The notes beneath the pieces are model-generated. The model ran no database searches. It was not told where the DNA came from and saw only the letters and a list, made by a program, of their open reading frames with translations. Positions 1 through 10,973 of a DNA stretch of 64,000 nt are shown one piece after another. Positions within the stretch are counted from its first letter, which is position 1, and the number at the start of each line of letters is the position of its first letter. Source of the stretch: Paragordius varius (taxonomy: Eukaryota > Nematomorpha); assembly GCA_964247055.1 (NCBI GenBank), contig OZ176054.1, positions 11,284,001 to 11,348,000 of the forward strand, written 5' to 3'. The translations under genes were made by a program, and so were the position numbers.

Positions 1-339
1 TTACCTTGAATTTCTGGAGTAAACACCGATTTATGGTATTAATTTATCTTTTTGATGGTGTCGGCAGGTAATATAATTAAAATATTAGTATAAAAAATAT
101 TTTATTACCTTAATTTTTTGAAGTAAACGTATAAGCTACCCATTTGTGGTATTAATATGTCTAAAATTGATATAGATTTTAAAACTAACTAATGATAAAA
201 AATTTAAACGGATAAAAAAATAAATTTTTTATAAAAAATTTAAAATTTTTTTTTATATAATCGTGAAAAAGCGGGACATTTAAAAAGTGTAGCGGGACGC
301 GAGACAAAGTGTGAAAAAGCGGGACTTCTGGTCACCCTA
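1..339 (-). mobile_element. Right end of the same hAT in copy A
   Basis: Matches 47,921-48,267, ending in CTGGTCACCCTA followed by GGTATATC (340-347). The body lies left of the window. Confidence 0.85.
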
Positions 340-582
340 GGTATATCTCAATTAATAAACCAGCATTGGAAAAAGCCTAATACTTTTAAACAATATTTCA
401 TACATTAGAATAATTAAAATTTTTAATCAAAAAAATGTTTCGTAACTTACCTCCCAATATCTTCACATATAGGGGTCGATCCATTTAATTGTAAAAGCAT
501 GTTTGTTTTCAACAAATTTTTGACTCTTTCAACCTCAAAATCGGTAATTAATGTACAAAGTCGCACCCTATATATATATATA

Positions 583-747
583 TTTTGATGGTTGCTTATT
601 TCACATTATAGTTGGGCAATTTGCAACACAGTAGTGCATGGAAAAAACAACAAAATGTTGACTAAACAATTTCATCCTCTCTTTTTTCCATACACTACTG
701 TGTTGCGAATTGCCCAACTATAGTGTGAAATAAGAAACCATTAAAAT
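583..747. mobile_element. Short palindromic MITE (copy A)
   Basis: Two arms of about 60 bp (GCTTATTTCACATTATAG... and its reverse) around a 40-bp loop; near-perfect hairpin. Confidence 0.75.
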
Positions 748-2089
748 TCACACTGTATATGTAAAAACAATTTTTATATTAATTTAAATGGATGTGCGTG
801 TGTTATCGAAAACAATGATATTAATAATCATTTTGAACGAAAAAAACGCGCAAAATTTTGTATATTTGAAATACATGTGATATATAAAGCCCCGTTGAAA
901 TCAATATATATTTATGCATATATATATATATATATATATGCATATGATGTTAATATTATTTGTTAGATTTTTTTAGACACCATGTTGGAGATAAATGGAA
1001 TTTTTAAAATTAATATTGTGTTTGAAAAGGTTATTTATATTGTTTAAAATAAGCCATAATATTATAAACTTTACTGGAAAACAATAATATACAGTAAAAA
1101 ATAAAAATTTAAGGCTAAATTAAAAAACAGTCAGCTAACTCTTTGGCAAAAAATCAGTCGTTTACTTAAATTAAGGGCTTACACAGTAATTATTTCCTTC
1201 TGATGTTTTAATGAAACAAATTAAACCTTTATATGAGGATCGAAATTTAACTGGGTCACTTTTTATAACGGCACTTATTGAATCATTTGCCTTGACTATT
1301 GAAAGCGCCATTGATTGGAGATTATGCTAAACTTAGAGGGTAGGCGTACTATATTATAGTCCCATATTTAAACAACTTCGGCTTTTTGGAAGTTTACGGG
1401 ATTAGGTATCTTTAGAAGGGCTATCAAAAAATCATCAATACTGTATATATAATTGGATAGAAATGGACCATATTCCCGATATGTAATAACATTATTTTAA
1501 TAATTACTTTGAAAAGTAATATGTGAGATTTGTAAAATAATATAGTTAGCTGGAGAGTTTTGATTAGTAATATCTAATTAATCCGATAGTCTTTGAAATA
1601 CACGCATTTTAATGTATGTTCAGTAATTATATTGCCAGTCAAATAACATAAATGGTTTATCCAATGCGTAAAATACTGACCCACGAAATTATTTCGTAGT
1701 ACACATATGAAAGAGGATTGACGTGAGAATTAACATAGGCTTTAATTTGATGGATATTTTGTAATATTAAATTTTGAGAATATTATAGCAATTTATGTTA
1801 ACATTTGTAATATTGTTGTTACGTATTTAGATGCGGAATTTTGTGGGTTTTTATCTTTGATAAATTAATAAATAGTAAAATACGTATTTTAAGATTTTTT
1901 ATGTTAATTATTCCTAAAAATAATAAATATTTTTCAACATGCTAAATACCTGTATTAATATTGGTATTATAATTTTATATGTTATTACTAATTAAAAAAA
2001 CACAAGTAAATATATATTTGTGAAAATTTAAGTAGATTTTAGATTTTTGTCTTTTATGTTTTGCATTGTTAATTATTAATAATGTATTT
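748..2089. other. No gene seen (copy A)
   Basis: AT-rich sequence with a (TA)n at about 918-940; no convincing exon or element. Copy B is 48687-50029. Confidence 0.5.
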
Positions 2090-2985
2090 CAATTTTAATC
2101 AGGTAAAAATTCGGTTTTTAAATTTAGTCAAAATTAGTTTTTTTTGTTTTTATGTAACATTGTTAGTTGTAATCAATTACTACATATTTTGGACATTTTA
2201 ATAAATACAGGTAAAAATTGCGGTTAATTTAGTCAAAATTTATTTTTTTGTTTTTTATGTAACATTGTTAGTTATAATCAATTACTACATATTTTGGACA
2301 TTTTAATAAATACAGGTAAAAAGTGCGGTTTTTAATTAATTTAGTAAAAATTTAGTTTTTTTATGTTTAGGTTTTGCATTGTTAATTGTAATTAATTATT
2401 ACATATTTTGGACATTATAATAAATACAGGTAAAAATTGCGGTTTTTAACAAATTTAGTAAAAATTTTTTTTTTTTTTTGTTTTTAGGTTTTGCATTTTT
2501 AATTGTAATTTACTACATATTTTGGACATTTTGATTAATAAAGGTAAAAAATGAGGTTGTTTTTATTGTTAGCAAAAATTTAATTTTTTCTTGTTTTTTT
2601 ATTTAATATTGTTAATTGTAATTAATTACTACTTATTTGGAAATTTTAATAAATACAGGTGAAAATGGCGGTTTTTAACAAACTTCAAATGTAACATTTT
2701 TTGTATTTTGTATCATTGTTATTTAATTAATTACTAAATATTTTGGACATTTTAAAAACTGGTGTAAATTGCGGTTTTTAATAAATTAGTAAAATTTTAA
2801 ATTTTTTATTCAACCTTGCTAATTTATTTATCACTATATATATGTGAAACATTGATATATACAGGTAGAATTACTATGATTTGCGGTTTTTAAATTTTTT
2901 AAACATTATTTTGTTTTACATTGATAACTAATATAATAAATATAGTTAACATATCTGAGCAGGTAAAAATGCATGTTACGGTTTT
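2090..2985. repeat. Minisatellite, about nine units of 98-116 bp (copy A)
   Basis: Unit core AATACAGGTAAAAATTGCGG recurs at about 2099, 2207, 2312, 2427, 2540, 2656, 2759, 2861 and 2960, with TTTTGGACATTTTAATAAA between. Units decay to the right. Confidence 0.8.
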
Positions 2986-3170
2986 ATGTTTGATATTTTA
3001 TTTTCCAAATCAACTATTTATATTTTAACAAACACCTTATGTCACCAAAGATTGAAAATAAGATCAAGATATATAAAACATCTTTTAAGGTTTTGAGTAT
3101 CGCCAAATATAAATAAATTTATTTGAATTATAAATGTATAATTATACAAAATATTCATAATATTATGTTT

Positions 3171-4091
3171 GAAATTAACATTCTTCTTATTGATATTAAT
3201 ACAGGTAATTTGTTTATATAGATGCGGTGTGCGTTCATGCTGATCATATAGATGAAGAATAGTATGAGATGCAATAATTAAATGCAAATAGAAAGTTTCA
3301 TCACCATCATTTTCTAGGTAGATTCTATCAACTAAAATATAAGATAATTAATATATTAGAAAATTGATACCTGGCTAAAAGTATTTTCAACATAAATTGG
3401 GGGCTAAAACATTCAAAGTTTGAAAGAGAATAAGTAAGGTTGACTTGGCTTTTTAACAACTAAATTTGCAAAAAAATATTTTCTTCATGATAAAAAATTT
3501 AAAAATGATACTTTATGTTTTTTTTCTTCTACCATCCTAAACTATATATAAAAAAAACTATTCTTCACCAAAGCAAACAATGTTAGTGTTGCCTGCTTAG
3601 TTTTTGTAGTGCTGTTGCATTCAAAGCTTTTGAAAATAAATATTTGTTTCTATTCTCTATTTTACGTCATTGGTATGGTGAAATCATATAAGCCTTTTCA
3701 TATTTATAGTTTAGAATAATAGAACGAAAAAAACATAAAGTATCATTTTTGAATATTTTAACATGAAGAAAATATTTTTTTGCAAATTTAGTTGTTAAAA
3801 AGCCAAGTCAACCTTATTTAGTTCTCTTTCAAACTTTGAATGTTTTAGCCCCCAATTTATGTTGAAAATACATTTAGAATCCAGGTATCAATTTTCTATA
3901 TTAACTATCTCATATTGTAGTTGATAGAATCTACCTAGAAAATGATGGTGATTGAAATTTTCTATTTGCATTTAATTATTGCATCTCATACTATTCTTTA
4001 ATCTATATGATCATCATGAACGCACCGCATCGTATATCAATTATATAAACAAATTACCTGTATTAATATCAATAAGAAGAATGTTAATTTC
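3171..4091. repeat. Large inverted repeat with exon-like arms (copy A)
   Basis: Arms of about 380 bp (3171-3545 and 3705-4091) around a loop of about 160 bp. Both arms carry acceptor-like and donor-like sites around the same open block. Confidence 0.8.
3203..3331 (-). CDS. Candidate phase-1 exon inside an inverted duplication (copy A)
   Basis: 129 nt, acceptor TATATTTTAG, donor T|GTATTA, phase 1 in and out. Reads DRIYLENDGDETFYLHL, then IIASHTILHLYDQHER and TPHLYKQIT. The frame stays open well past the donor. It lies in the left arm of a 0.9-kb inverted repeat; the right arm carries a broken version. It fits the phase rule of the CY family but has no recognised paralog, so it may be a remnant captured in a foldback element. 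Confidence 0.35.
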
Positions 4092-4750
4092 TTAGTTTGT
4101 GGACACTGTGTATATGAAAAATTGATGTCCTATAATCCGACATTTTACATTTTTTGAAAAACTGGCCCATTTTAAAGGATTCTAAAAAAATTTAATTTTC
4201 GGAGTTGCGAAAATGGTAAAATTAATGCTTTTTCACATTGCATAATTGGATTTAAATACATCTGTATAAGTAGTGGCATACCGATGGGGGGGGGGGGGGG
4301 TGCATCATGCCCCGGGCGCCGTTATTTAGGGGCGCCCAAATGATTTTTAATTAAATTTAAATTTTTGGTAAAATAACAACAACTTTCAAGTAAGATTTTT
4401 CAGCAATTTACGTATAAATCCCTAAAATAATATAAAAATTATATAAATGAGATCAAGATTAAACTATGCAAAAAACAACTTTCATTATTCCCTTCAACAT
4501 GTGCAAACTTATTTTTTCGCTTAAAAAACGTATTCTTTTATTGTCTTAAATTAAATTTTAACTTTTCTATCTGTTCAAAACCTTATCTCTTATTATTATA
4601 ATTTATAATTACATTTTTATTTTAATCATATTCAATTTCAAAACCCAATTTTATTTATTGAAATCTCCAACATCATTCCATCTCTAACAAGGTAGGTTTT
4701 GTTATTAATAATATATTTTTTATAATTACTTTTATTTTCATCAGATATCA

Positions 4751-5895
4751 ATGCCTAAACTCACCGATTACGCAGATAGGAAATGTAAAATCCAGGAAGA
4801 GAATAAAACAAATAAAATGCGAATATGAAATCTTATTTAAATATCTGACCATAACAAAAGTTTATGCGACACAAACCTAACGGTACCCCTTAATAATAGT
4901 AACTTACACCTGAAACCCTATTTATTGATTTTATAAACAGATATGTAAAAACTACAAATTATATACCATTAGTAAATCTAAGCGCTATACCTATATAAAG
5001 TTTAATGATGGCGCCTTCTTAAAATTTACTAATAATCTCCCGTAATATCTAATCAATTTCGCACAGGATCTCAAGGATTTCAAAATAAATGCAATCTCTT
5101 TAAAACAAAAAAACATAGTCCAGCGGCCCAATCTTGGTTTTTTCAACTTATCGGTAAAAAAGAAGGTTTTGAAGAATTCACCAAAGAACAGATCTGCGTA
5201 TTGTTATTATTGCTCACTTTTTATCGATCTAATTCTTTACCTTCATCTTTAATAATTACGCATGGTTTCAATGGAGGAAAAAAATAAATTAATCCATTAT
5301 AAAAATAGCCTCAATCACCGGAAAGCATTTAGTACTTGGAAAGAGGCAGAAAAAGATTGATAAATAAAATAGGAATTGCTCTAGAAGCTCACATAATCGG
5401 AAAAAGATATATGGCGAAATATTTTACATCGAATATTGGCCTGCAAGAAATTTTTAATCACCCAAAATCTCCCTTTTCGAGGACATATTGAAAAATGTAT
5501 CTAGATGACTCAGCACCAAATCGAAACCTCTTAGTATTAAAACTCTTCGCTCAGTTTGAAAAATTATTGAAATAACAATATTGATTTAAAAAATAATTGG
5601 GAATCTATAAACGAATTATACAATAAGATTATAATGGATCAGATCTTTTTATAGAAATTTATGATTGTAGGATGTTATTCCTAAGTCGAAAAGATGTCGA
5701 ACCTAAAACTCCGTTAGAACTCTAAACCTTTATAATTTCATACGGCGAAGATGTATACCTAATTTAAGGGTTGCACTTCAAATACTTTTAACCATTTCAA
5801 CGACAGTCGCTAGTTGTGAAAGGTCATTCAGCAAAGAAATTAATTTCAACATATATTCAATCGCGATGTGTCATAACTTAATATGGTTGTGTGTG
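4751..5895 (+). pseudogene. hAT transposase pseudogene, copy A (5' part)
   Basis: ATG after a TTTTCATCAG acceptor-like site, then MPKLTDYADRKCK. Later blocks include NHRKAFSTWKEAEK and the dimerisation block ALQILLTISTTVASCERSFS just before the LTR insertion. Many stops. The last coding piece (DFNDVFDNFAISKARNFF) lies on the other side of the insertion at about 10076-10130. Confidence 0.7.
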
Positions 5896-6102
5896 TGTTA
5901 CATAAGCAAATTTTAAATATATATTTTGTTTGTATGCTATAGTTTTTTGTAAGATTTGCACTATCTTATTTTTATATTTATATACTATGTAAATATCATG
6001 TTACTCAAAATTTTATTGTATCATGCAAATTATGTTCACTTAAAAATAGTATATATAAAGCACAAAATACCGAATATATCATATTTTTGTTACCTTTTAA
6101 CA
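5896..6102 (+). repeat. 5' LTR, copy A
   Basis: 207 bp, TG...CA ends; followed by TCTGGTGG, a plausible primer-binding region. Confidence 0.85.
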
Positions 6103-9100
6103 TCTGGTGGTCATTCGAGTTCCGAAATAAGCTAGTGCTAGTGGAGGTTTTACCGATATCCGAACGAACATGGCAACGCCAATTGCCAACCTCGCTAACT
6201 TATGCATCGAGAAATATAATGATAATATCATTGAGGAATACGTTGACTATAAGACAAATGTTATGGAGGCGAAAGAAATCCCTGTAACAGAACAATCTCT
6301 CAAAGCAACTTGTTGCCTATGGTGGTCTATTGGTTGTGCTCAAAATAAATCAACGACTGTATCCCAAAAAAATAAAAGATGCATCATGGAGCGAGATAAT
6401 GATAACTTGTTTAAAAGTATTTAATCCCACAAAATCAAATTTTAAAGCGGATTTGAATTTTTTCGACTTGTGCGAAGCAACGCTGAATTTTTCACCCAAT
6501 TTTTAGAATGGGTTAAGATCGCAGCCGGAGAGGCCAAATTTAATGATTCGACTGAGGAACGTATTCGGGATGCTTTCGTCATTGGTTTACGGCAACCGCA
6601 ATTGGAAATCGATATACATTCAAGGTATCCCGATTCCGAGATCAACAGACAACCCGTGTCTCTAAAAACGATAGTGGATCTCGCACTAGCACGAAGCTAC
6701 TAGAGCTGGCCTTCATAACAATAATGATAATACCAATTATAACAATGGTAAAAATTTAAATCGATTAAACACACCAATAATAATAATACGGCCATGCGTT
6801 CACGACAGCCAACAGCAAAACATCTAACACATTCGTGCAATCGTTGTGGGAGTAGCCATGGAACAAACAAATGTCCTGCTTGTAACCGCAATCGTAATAA
6901 ATGTGGAAAACCCAACCACTTCGCTAAAATGTGTAGATCAAAAAACGCTGCCAAGAGTATGTTCAACCTCCAGATCCATAGAAAAGCAATGCCTACCTCA
7001 CCATGGACCGTAAGAATAATGATAAACAACAAAGAACAAATATTTATCTATGAAACTCGAGCTGACATTAGTGTATAATCAGCTTTGAAACCTGGAAACA
7101 AGTTGGCAAGCCAAATATTAAACCCATACCGCCAGTAAAAGCCTACAATAATAATATAGTGCCTCTACTGGGCGTAACAACAGTCACAGTGCAAATCAAT
7201 GGGCAAAACTTGGGGGACGCAGAATGTTGTGTATTGAAAGAAAAAAAGTCAAAGGCATAGCTCATTTGTGGCTTGGATTAGATCACGAGATTCAACATCG
7301 ACGGAATTAACTTTCTTAAACTTGATAAAATTATTGAAAATTTATTAATCTATTTAAACAGGAATTAGGCTGTTACATTGAGCCGGTTAAAGTTCATATG
7401 GCATCCAATACCTCCCCCAATGTTTGGCCTTGTCGCTGAGTACCGTTTCCCCTAAGAGTAAAAGTTGAAAACGAAGTGCTAAAATTACAAAAGTTAGACA
7501 TTTTGGAGCCAATATATCCCAACCTTACACCTCTGACATGGGCCACGCCCACCGTTAATGTGCTAAAAGAGAATGGAAAGGTAAGAATTTGTAGCGATTT
7601 TAGAGTTACGATCAACAAGTGGCTGACTGAGGACTCTCATATTCCAACGATTGATGATTTAGTAAGTAAGATTGGCGAAGGCCAAGTTTTCACTAAGATT
7701 GATCTGAAAGATGCCTATCTACAAATGCCCATAACTAAAGAATCACAACACCTCCTAACAATTGCAACTCACAAGGGATTTTTCCGCTACAAAAGGATGC
7801 CTTTCGGACTGTCAACAGCACCAATAATTTTCAACGAGTCATGACCAGGTTATAAAAGATTGTCCCGGCACTTGTGCATATTTAGATGATGTTTTAGTAA
7901 CTGGCAAATCTGAACAGGAACATTCAATAAATCTTAATAATGTTTTAAATCGGTTAGAATTAGCAGCTTTTAGATTAAGAAAAGATACAATAAAATTAGG
8001 TGAACTCAGTAAGTTATCTGGGATTTGAAATAAGTAATAAAGGTATAAGTCCCTGCAAGAATAAAAAGCAATCAATGATTTTAAAAAACCTGTGGATAAA
8101 AAAAACTTAAAAAGTTTTCTAGTAATTTTAACTTTCCCTGAAAGATTTATAACCAAGCTTCAATTAAGTGTAATGGAATTACATAGTTTAACAAGTAAGA
8201 ACGTCAGATGGAACTGGTCGGAAAAACACGAGAAAAGTTGGAAAGCAGCGAAGGAATTATTAAGTAAACAAGTATTTTTAACACCATACAATCCGGATAG
8301 AAAGTTAGTAATTGAAACCGATGCCTCAGATATAGGGTTTGGATGTATTTTAAGTCATGTTGTAAATGAGTAGAGGAAACCCATTGCCTATGGTTCAAGA
8401 AAATGTACCGATTGAACTACTCTACGATATTTAAGATGGGTTAACCGACTGAATGATTATGATTTTAAATTAAGTTATCAGGCGGGTCCGAAAATTAAAG
8501 CCGATTTGTCAAGATGTCCCGGTAAAGATAATGTTGACATAATTGATAGAGATTACATGGTAACAAGACATCTTAGGTTCCTAAATTGTCATAACGTTCA
8601 TTTAATGGGATCCGGAGAGAGGCAGTTAAGGATAAAATTTTGCAGAAGGTAATCAAGGCTATTCATAATCAAGATTGGAGTGATGTTGAGTTAGGTGAGT
8701 TTACGAACCGTAAAGGAGAAATTTCGTACCAATACGGATTGCTAAGTTTAAATGATCGAATCATCATTCCAGAAAGCTTACAGGCGAATGTGGTTAATTA
8801 TTTGCACAGCGGGCATAATATAATAATGTAGAAACGATGAAAGCAATGGCAAGGTGTACATGTTTTTGGTCAAAATTAGAGAACGATTTGGTAAGAAGGT
8901 ATAGTGAATGTAGTTCGTGTCAGGTAAACAAACCAAGCCTATGTGAAAACCCCAGTTACCCATGGGATCCAAATGATGCAATATGGGAGCGCCTACACAT
9001 TGATATAGCCGGACCAGTTGACGGGTATTTTTAGGTGTTGATTGATAGCGCATCAAAATGGTCGGAAGGGTTTATGTTAAAACGGGTTACTTCGGTAAAT

Positions 9101-9848
9101 ATATTGCACAAACTCGAGGAAACCTTTGCCAGGTTTGGGTTTCCGAGGACGGTAATAAGTGATAACGCTTCCTACTTTAATAATTCGTACTTTACATTAA
9201 CCCTGACAAACTTGGGAATTAAGCATGTGAGACTAACCCCCTATCATCTTAAAAGTAATGGGATGGTAGAAAGGTTAGTGGGGACCTAAAGTGCAAGTAC
9301 AGAAAAATCAAAAATTATAATATTACACCGCAGGAAGCTTTTAATACTACTTTATGGTCTTACCGTAACGCAATTCCCGCTACCACAAAAACCCCCTTCC
9401 AACTACTCTTTAACCGAGTCTCCCAAACACCCCTGACCTGGATTAACACAAAAACAACAGCCTTAGACGCATCCCTGATGAAAAACGAACAAAGTCCTGG
9501 ATGGCGAGCCGGCGAGGTTGTTGATAGAACTGGTCTCCTTTCGTACAGTGTGTGGGATCAGGAAAACCAGTAGATGGTCAGAAAGCACGCGGACCAGTTA
9601 AAACATGTACCAACCGCCAACTCAAATACTCCGGTCACTCAAAACAATAATAGTAATAACGACAATAACAGTAATAATAATGGTAACAGTATTGATAAAA
9701 ATAATAATAGTAATGACAATAATAATGATAAAATAAATGATAATAATAATGAAAGTAGTAATGATAATATTAATGAAAATCCGCACGAGCGTCGTTACCC
9801 TGAGAAAATTCGGCAGAAGCCGATCCGGTTCTTCTAAGGGGGAAATGA

Positions 9849-10044
9849 TGTTACATATGCAATTTTAAATATATATTTTGTTTGTATGCTATAGTTTTTT
9901 GTAAGATTTGCATTGTCTTATTTTTATATTTTTGTACTATGTATACTCAAACTTTATTATATCATGCAAATTATGTTCACTTAAAAATAGTATGTAAAAG
10001 CACAAAAAAACCGATAAATATCATACTTTCGTTACCTTTTAACA
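9849..10044 (+). repeat. 3' LTR, copy A
   Basis: 196 bp, preceded by a polypurine tract. Confidence 0.85.
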
Positions 10045-10425
10045 GTGTGGAAAAAAAAATTTAATATGATAGATTTTAATGATGTGTTTGATAATTTTGC
10101 AATATCAAAAGCCAGAAATTTTTTTTGAAATATTTTTTCTTAGTTGCCTCTTTCCATTCCAAATAGTAAAATCTCATTAATATACTTAATATTTTACGGA
10201 TTAAATAAATCGCATTACATAAATTGTCATAATTTTTAATTCCGTTAAAATCTGTATTGTAAAATTAGCCCAGATTTACAATTATTTTTAATCATTATTG
10301 TTCGTCATTATCATCCATTCAATATATGCAATTAAAATCAATGTCTATTATTTTTATAAATATAATTTCAATATTATAGTTATTAGAATATTTACATGTA
10401 TGTATTTGAGTATGAATAAATTTAG

Positions 10426-10460
<35 letters not shown>

Positions 10461-10929
10461 GATTTAAAATTTATATGACTGTGATGTCTTATCTATGGTT
10501 AGGTTGCAATGTTTTAGTGGCTTTCAAAAATGGAGAGGGGCGCCAAAAGAATTTTATGCCCCGGGCGCCGCAAATGCTCGGTACGCCACTGATAAATTAT
10601 ATTTGAAATTGTCGAAACACTTTTGCATTTTTTTGAGCAGGTAATTCAAATTTTCACCCCTTTAAAACTAGTGTTTAATATTATGGTTTATATGAACCTA
10701 TTTATTGATAAAGTTGCGCATTTGCGAATTAGAAAAATAATGAAAGCGATTTTTAACATATTTTACGGCAATATATATGATCAATTTTGAATTAACTTTA
10801 GACCCAATTGTTTAATATAAAAATAACTTTAAATTCGACAAATTTATTTATTGATATAAATGATGCATAAATCACATGAATGATTAATCCCTGAAGCAAA
10901 TTAATTTTTAAGAATTGATGAATTGCATA

Positions 10930-10973
10930 TTACTTATCGTCACCAGAACCAGAACCAGACCAATAATCGCTTG
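10930..10973 (-). CDS. Gene 1 terminal exon, Ser/Gly/Asp tail
   Basis: 44 nt after acceptor AACTTTTAG. In phase 1, as required by E5, it reads SDYWSGSGSGDDK and a TAA stop, followed by AATAAA 82-87 bases on. Identical in copy B (58863-58906). Other microexons could lie between E5 and this exon; the assignment rests on phase and position. Confidence 0.45.

Larger units (their letters stand above)
5896..10044 (+). mobile_element. Ty3/Gypsy LTR retrotransposon fossil, copy A
   Basis: LTRs 5896-6102 and 9849-10044 (TGTTA...ACA) with target-site duplication GTGTG at 5891-5895 and 10045-10049. Parts in order: gag with zinc-knuckle region (about 6.1-7.0 kb), reverse transcriptase (about 7.4-8.0 kb), RNase H (about 8.2-8.5 kb), integrase (about 8.7-9.5 kb), Asn-rich tail (9.65-9.78 kb), polypurine tract AAGGGGGAAATGA (9836-9848). 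Clearly broken, ten or more breaks. LTRs differ by roughly 8% plus indels, so the insertion is old. Inserted in the hAT transposase gene. Confidence 0.9.
4272..10591 (+). mobile_element. hAT transposon (ZMYM1-like type), copy A, interrupted by an LTR element
   Basis: Terminal inverted repeats AGTGGCATACCGA / (reverse) CAGTGGCGTACCGA continue into shared GCCCCGGGCGCC blocks (4309-4320, 10558-10569). The right flank is ATAAATTA. In copy B the intact left flank is ATAAGTTA, an 8-bp duplication with one change, as expected for hAT. Without the 4.15-kb LTR insertion the element is about 2.2 kb. Confidence 0.85.

Noticed and set aside
2090-2985. CRISPR-like array
   Set aside because: Units of 98-116 bp diverge along their whole length with no constant repeat/variable spacer pattern; it is a minisatellite in eukaryotic DNA.
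10298-10606. Plus-strand frame with (YI)n
   Set aside because: Built on a (TA)n tract and the right end of the hAT; no coding evidence.
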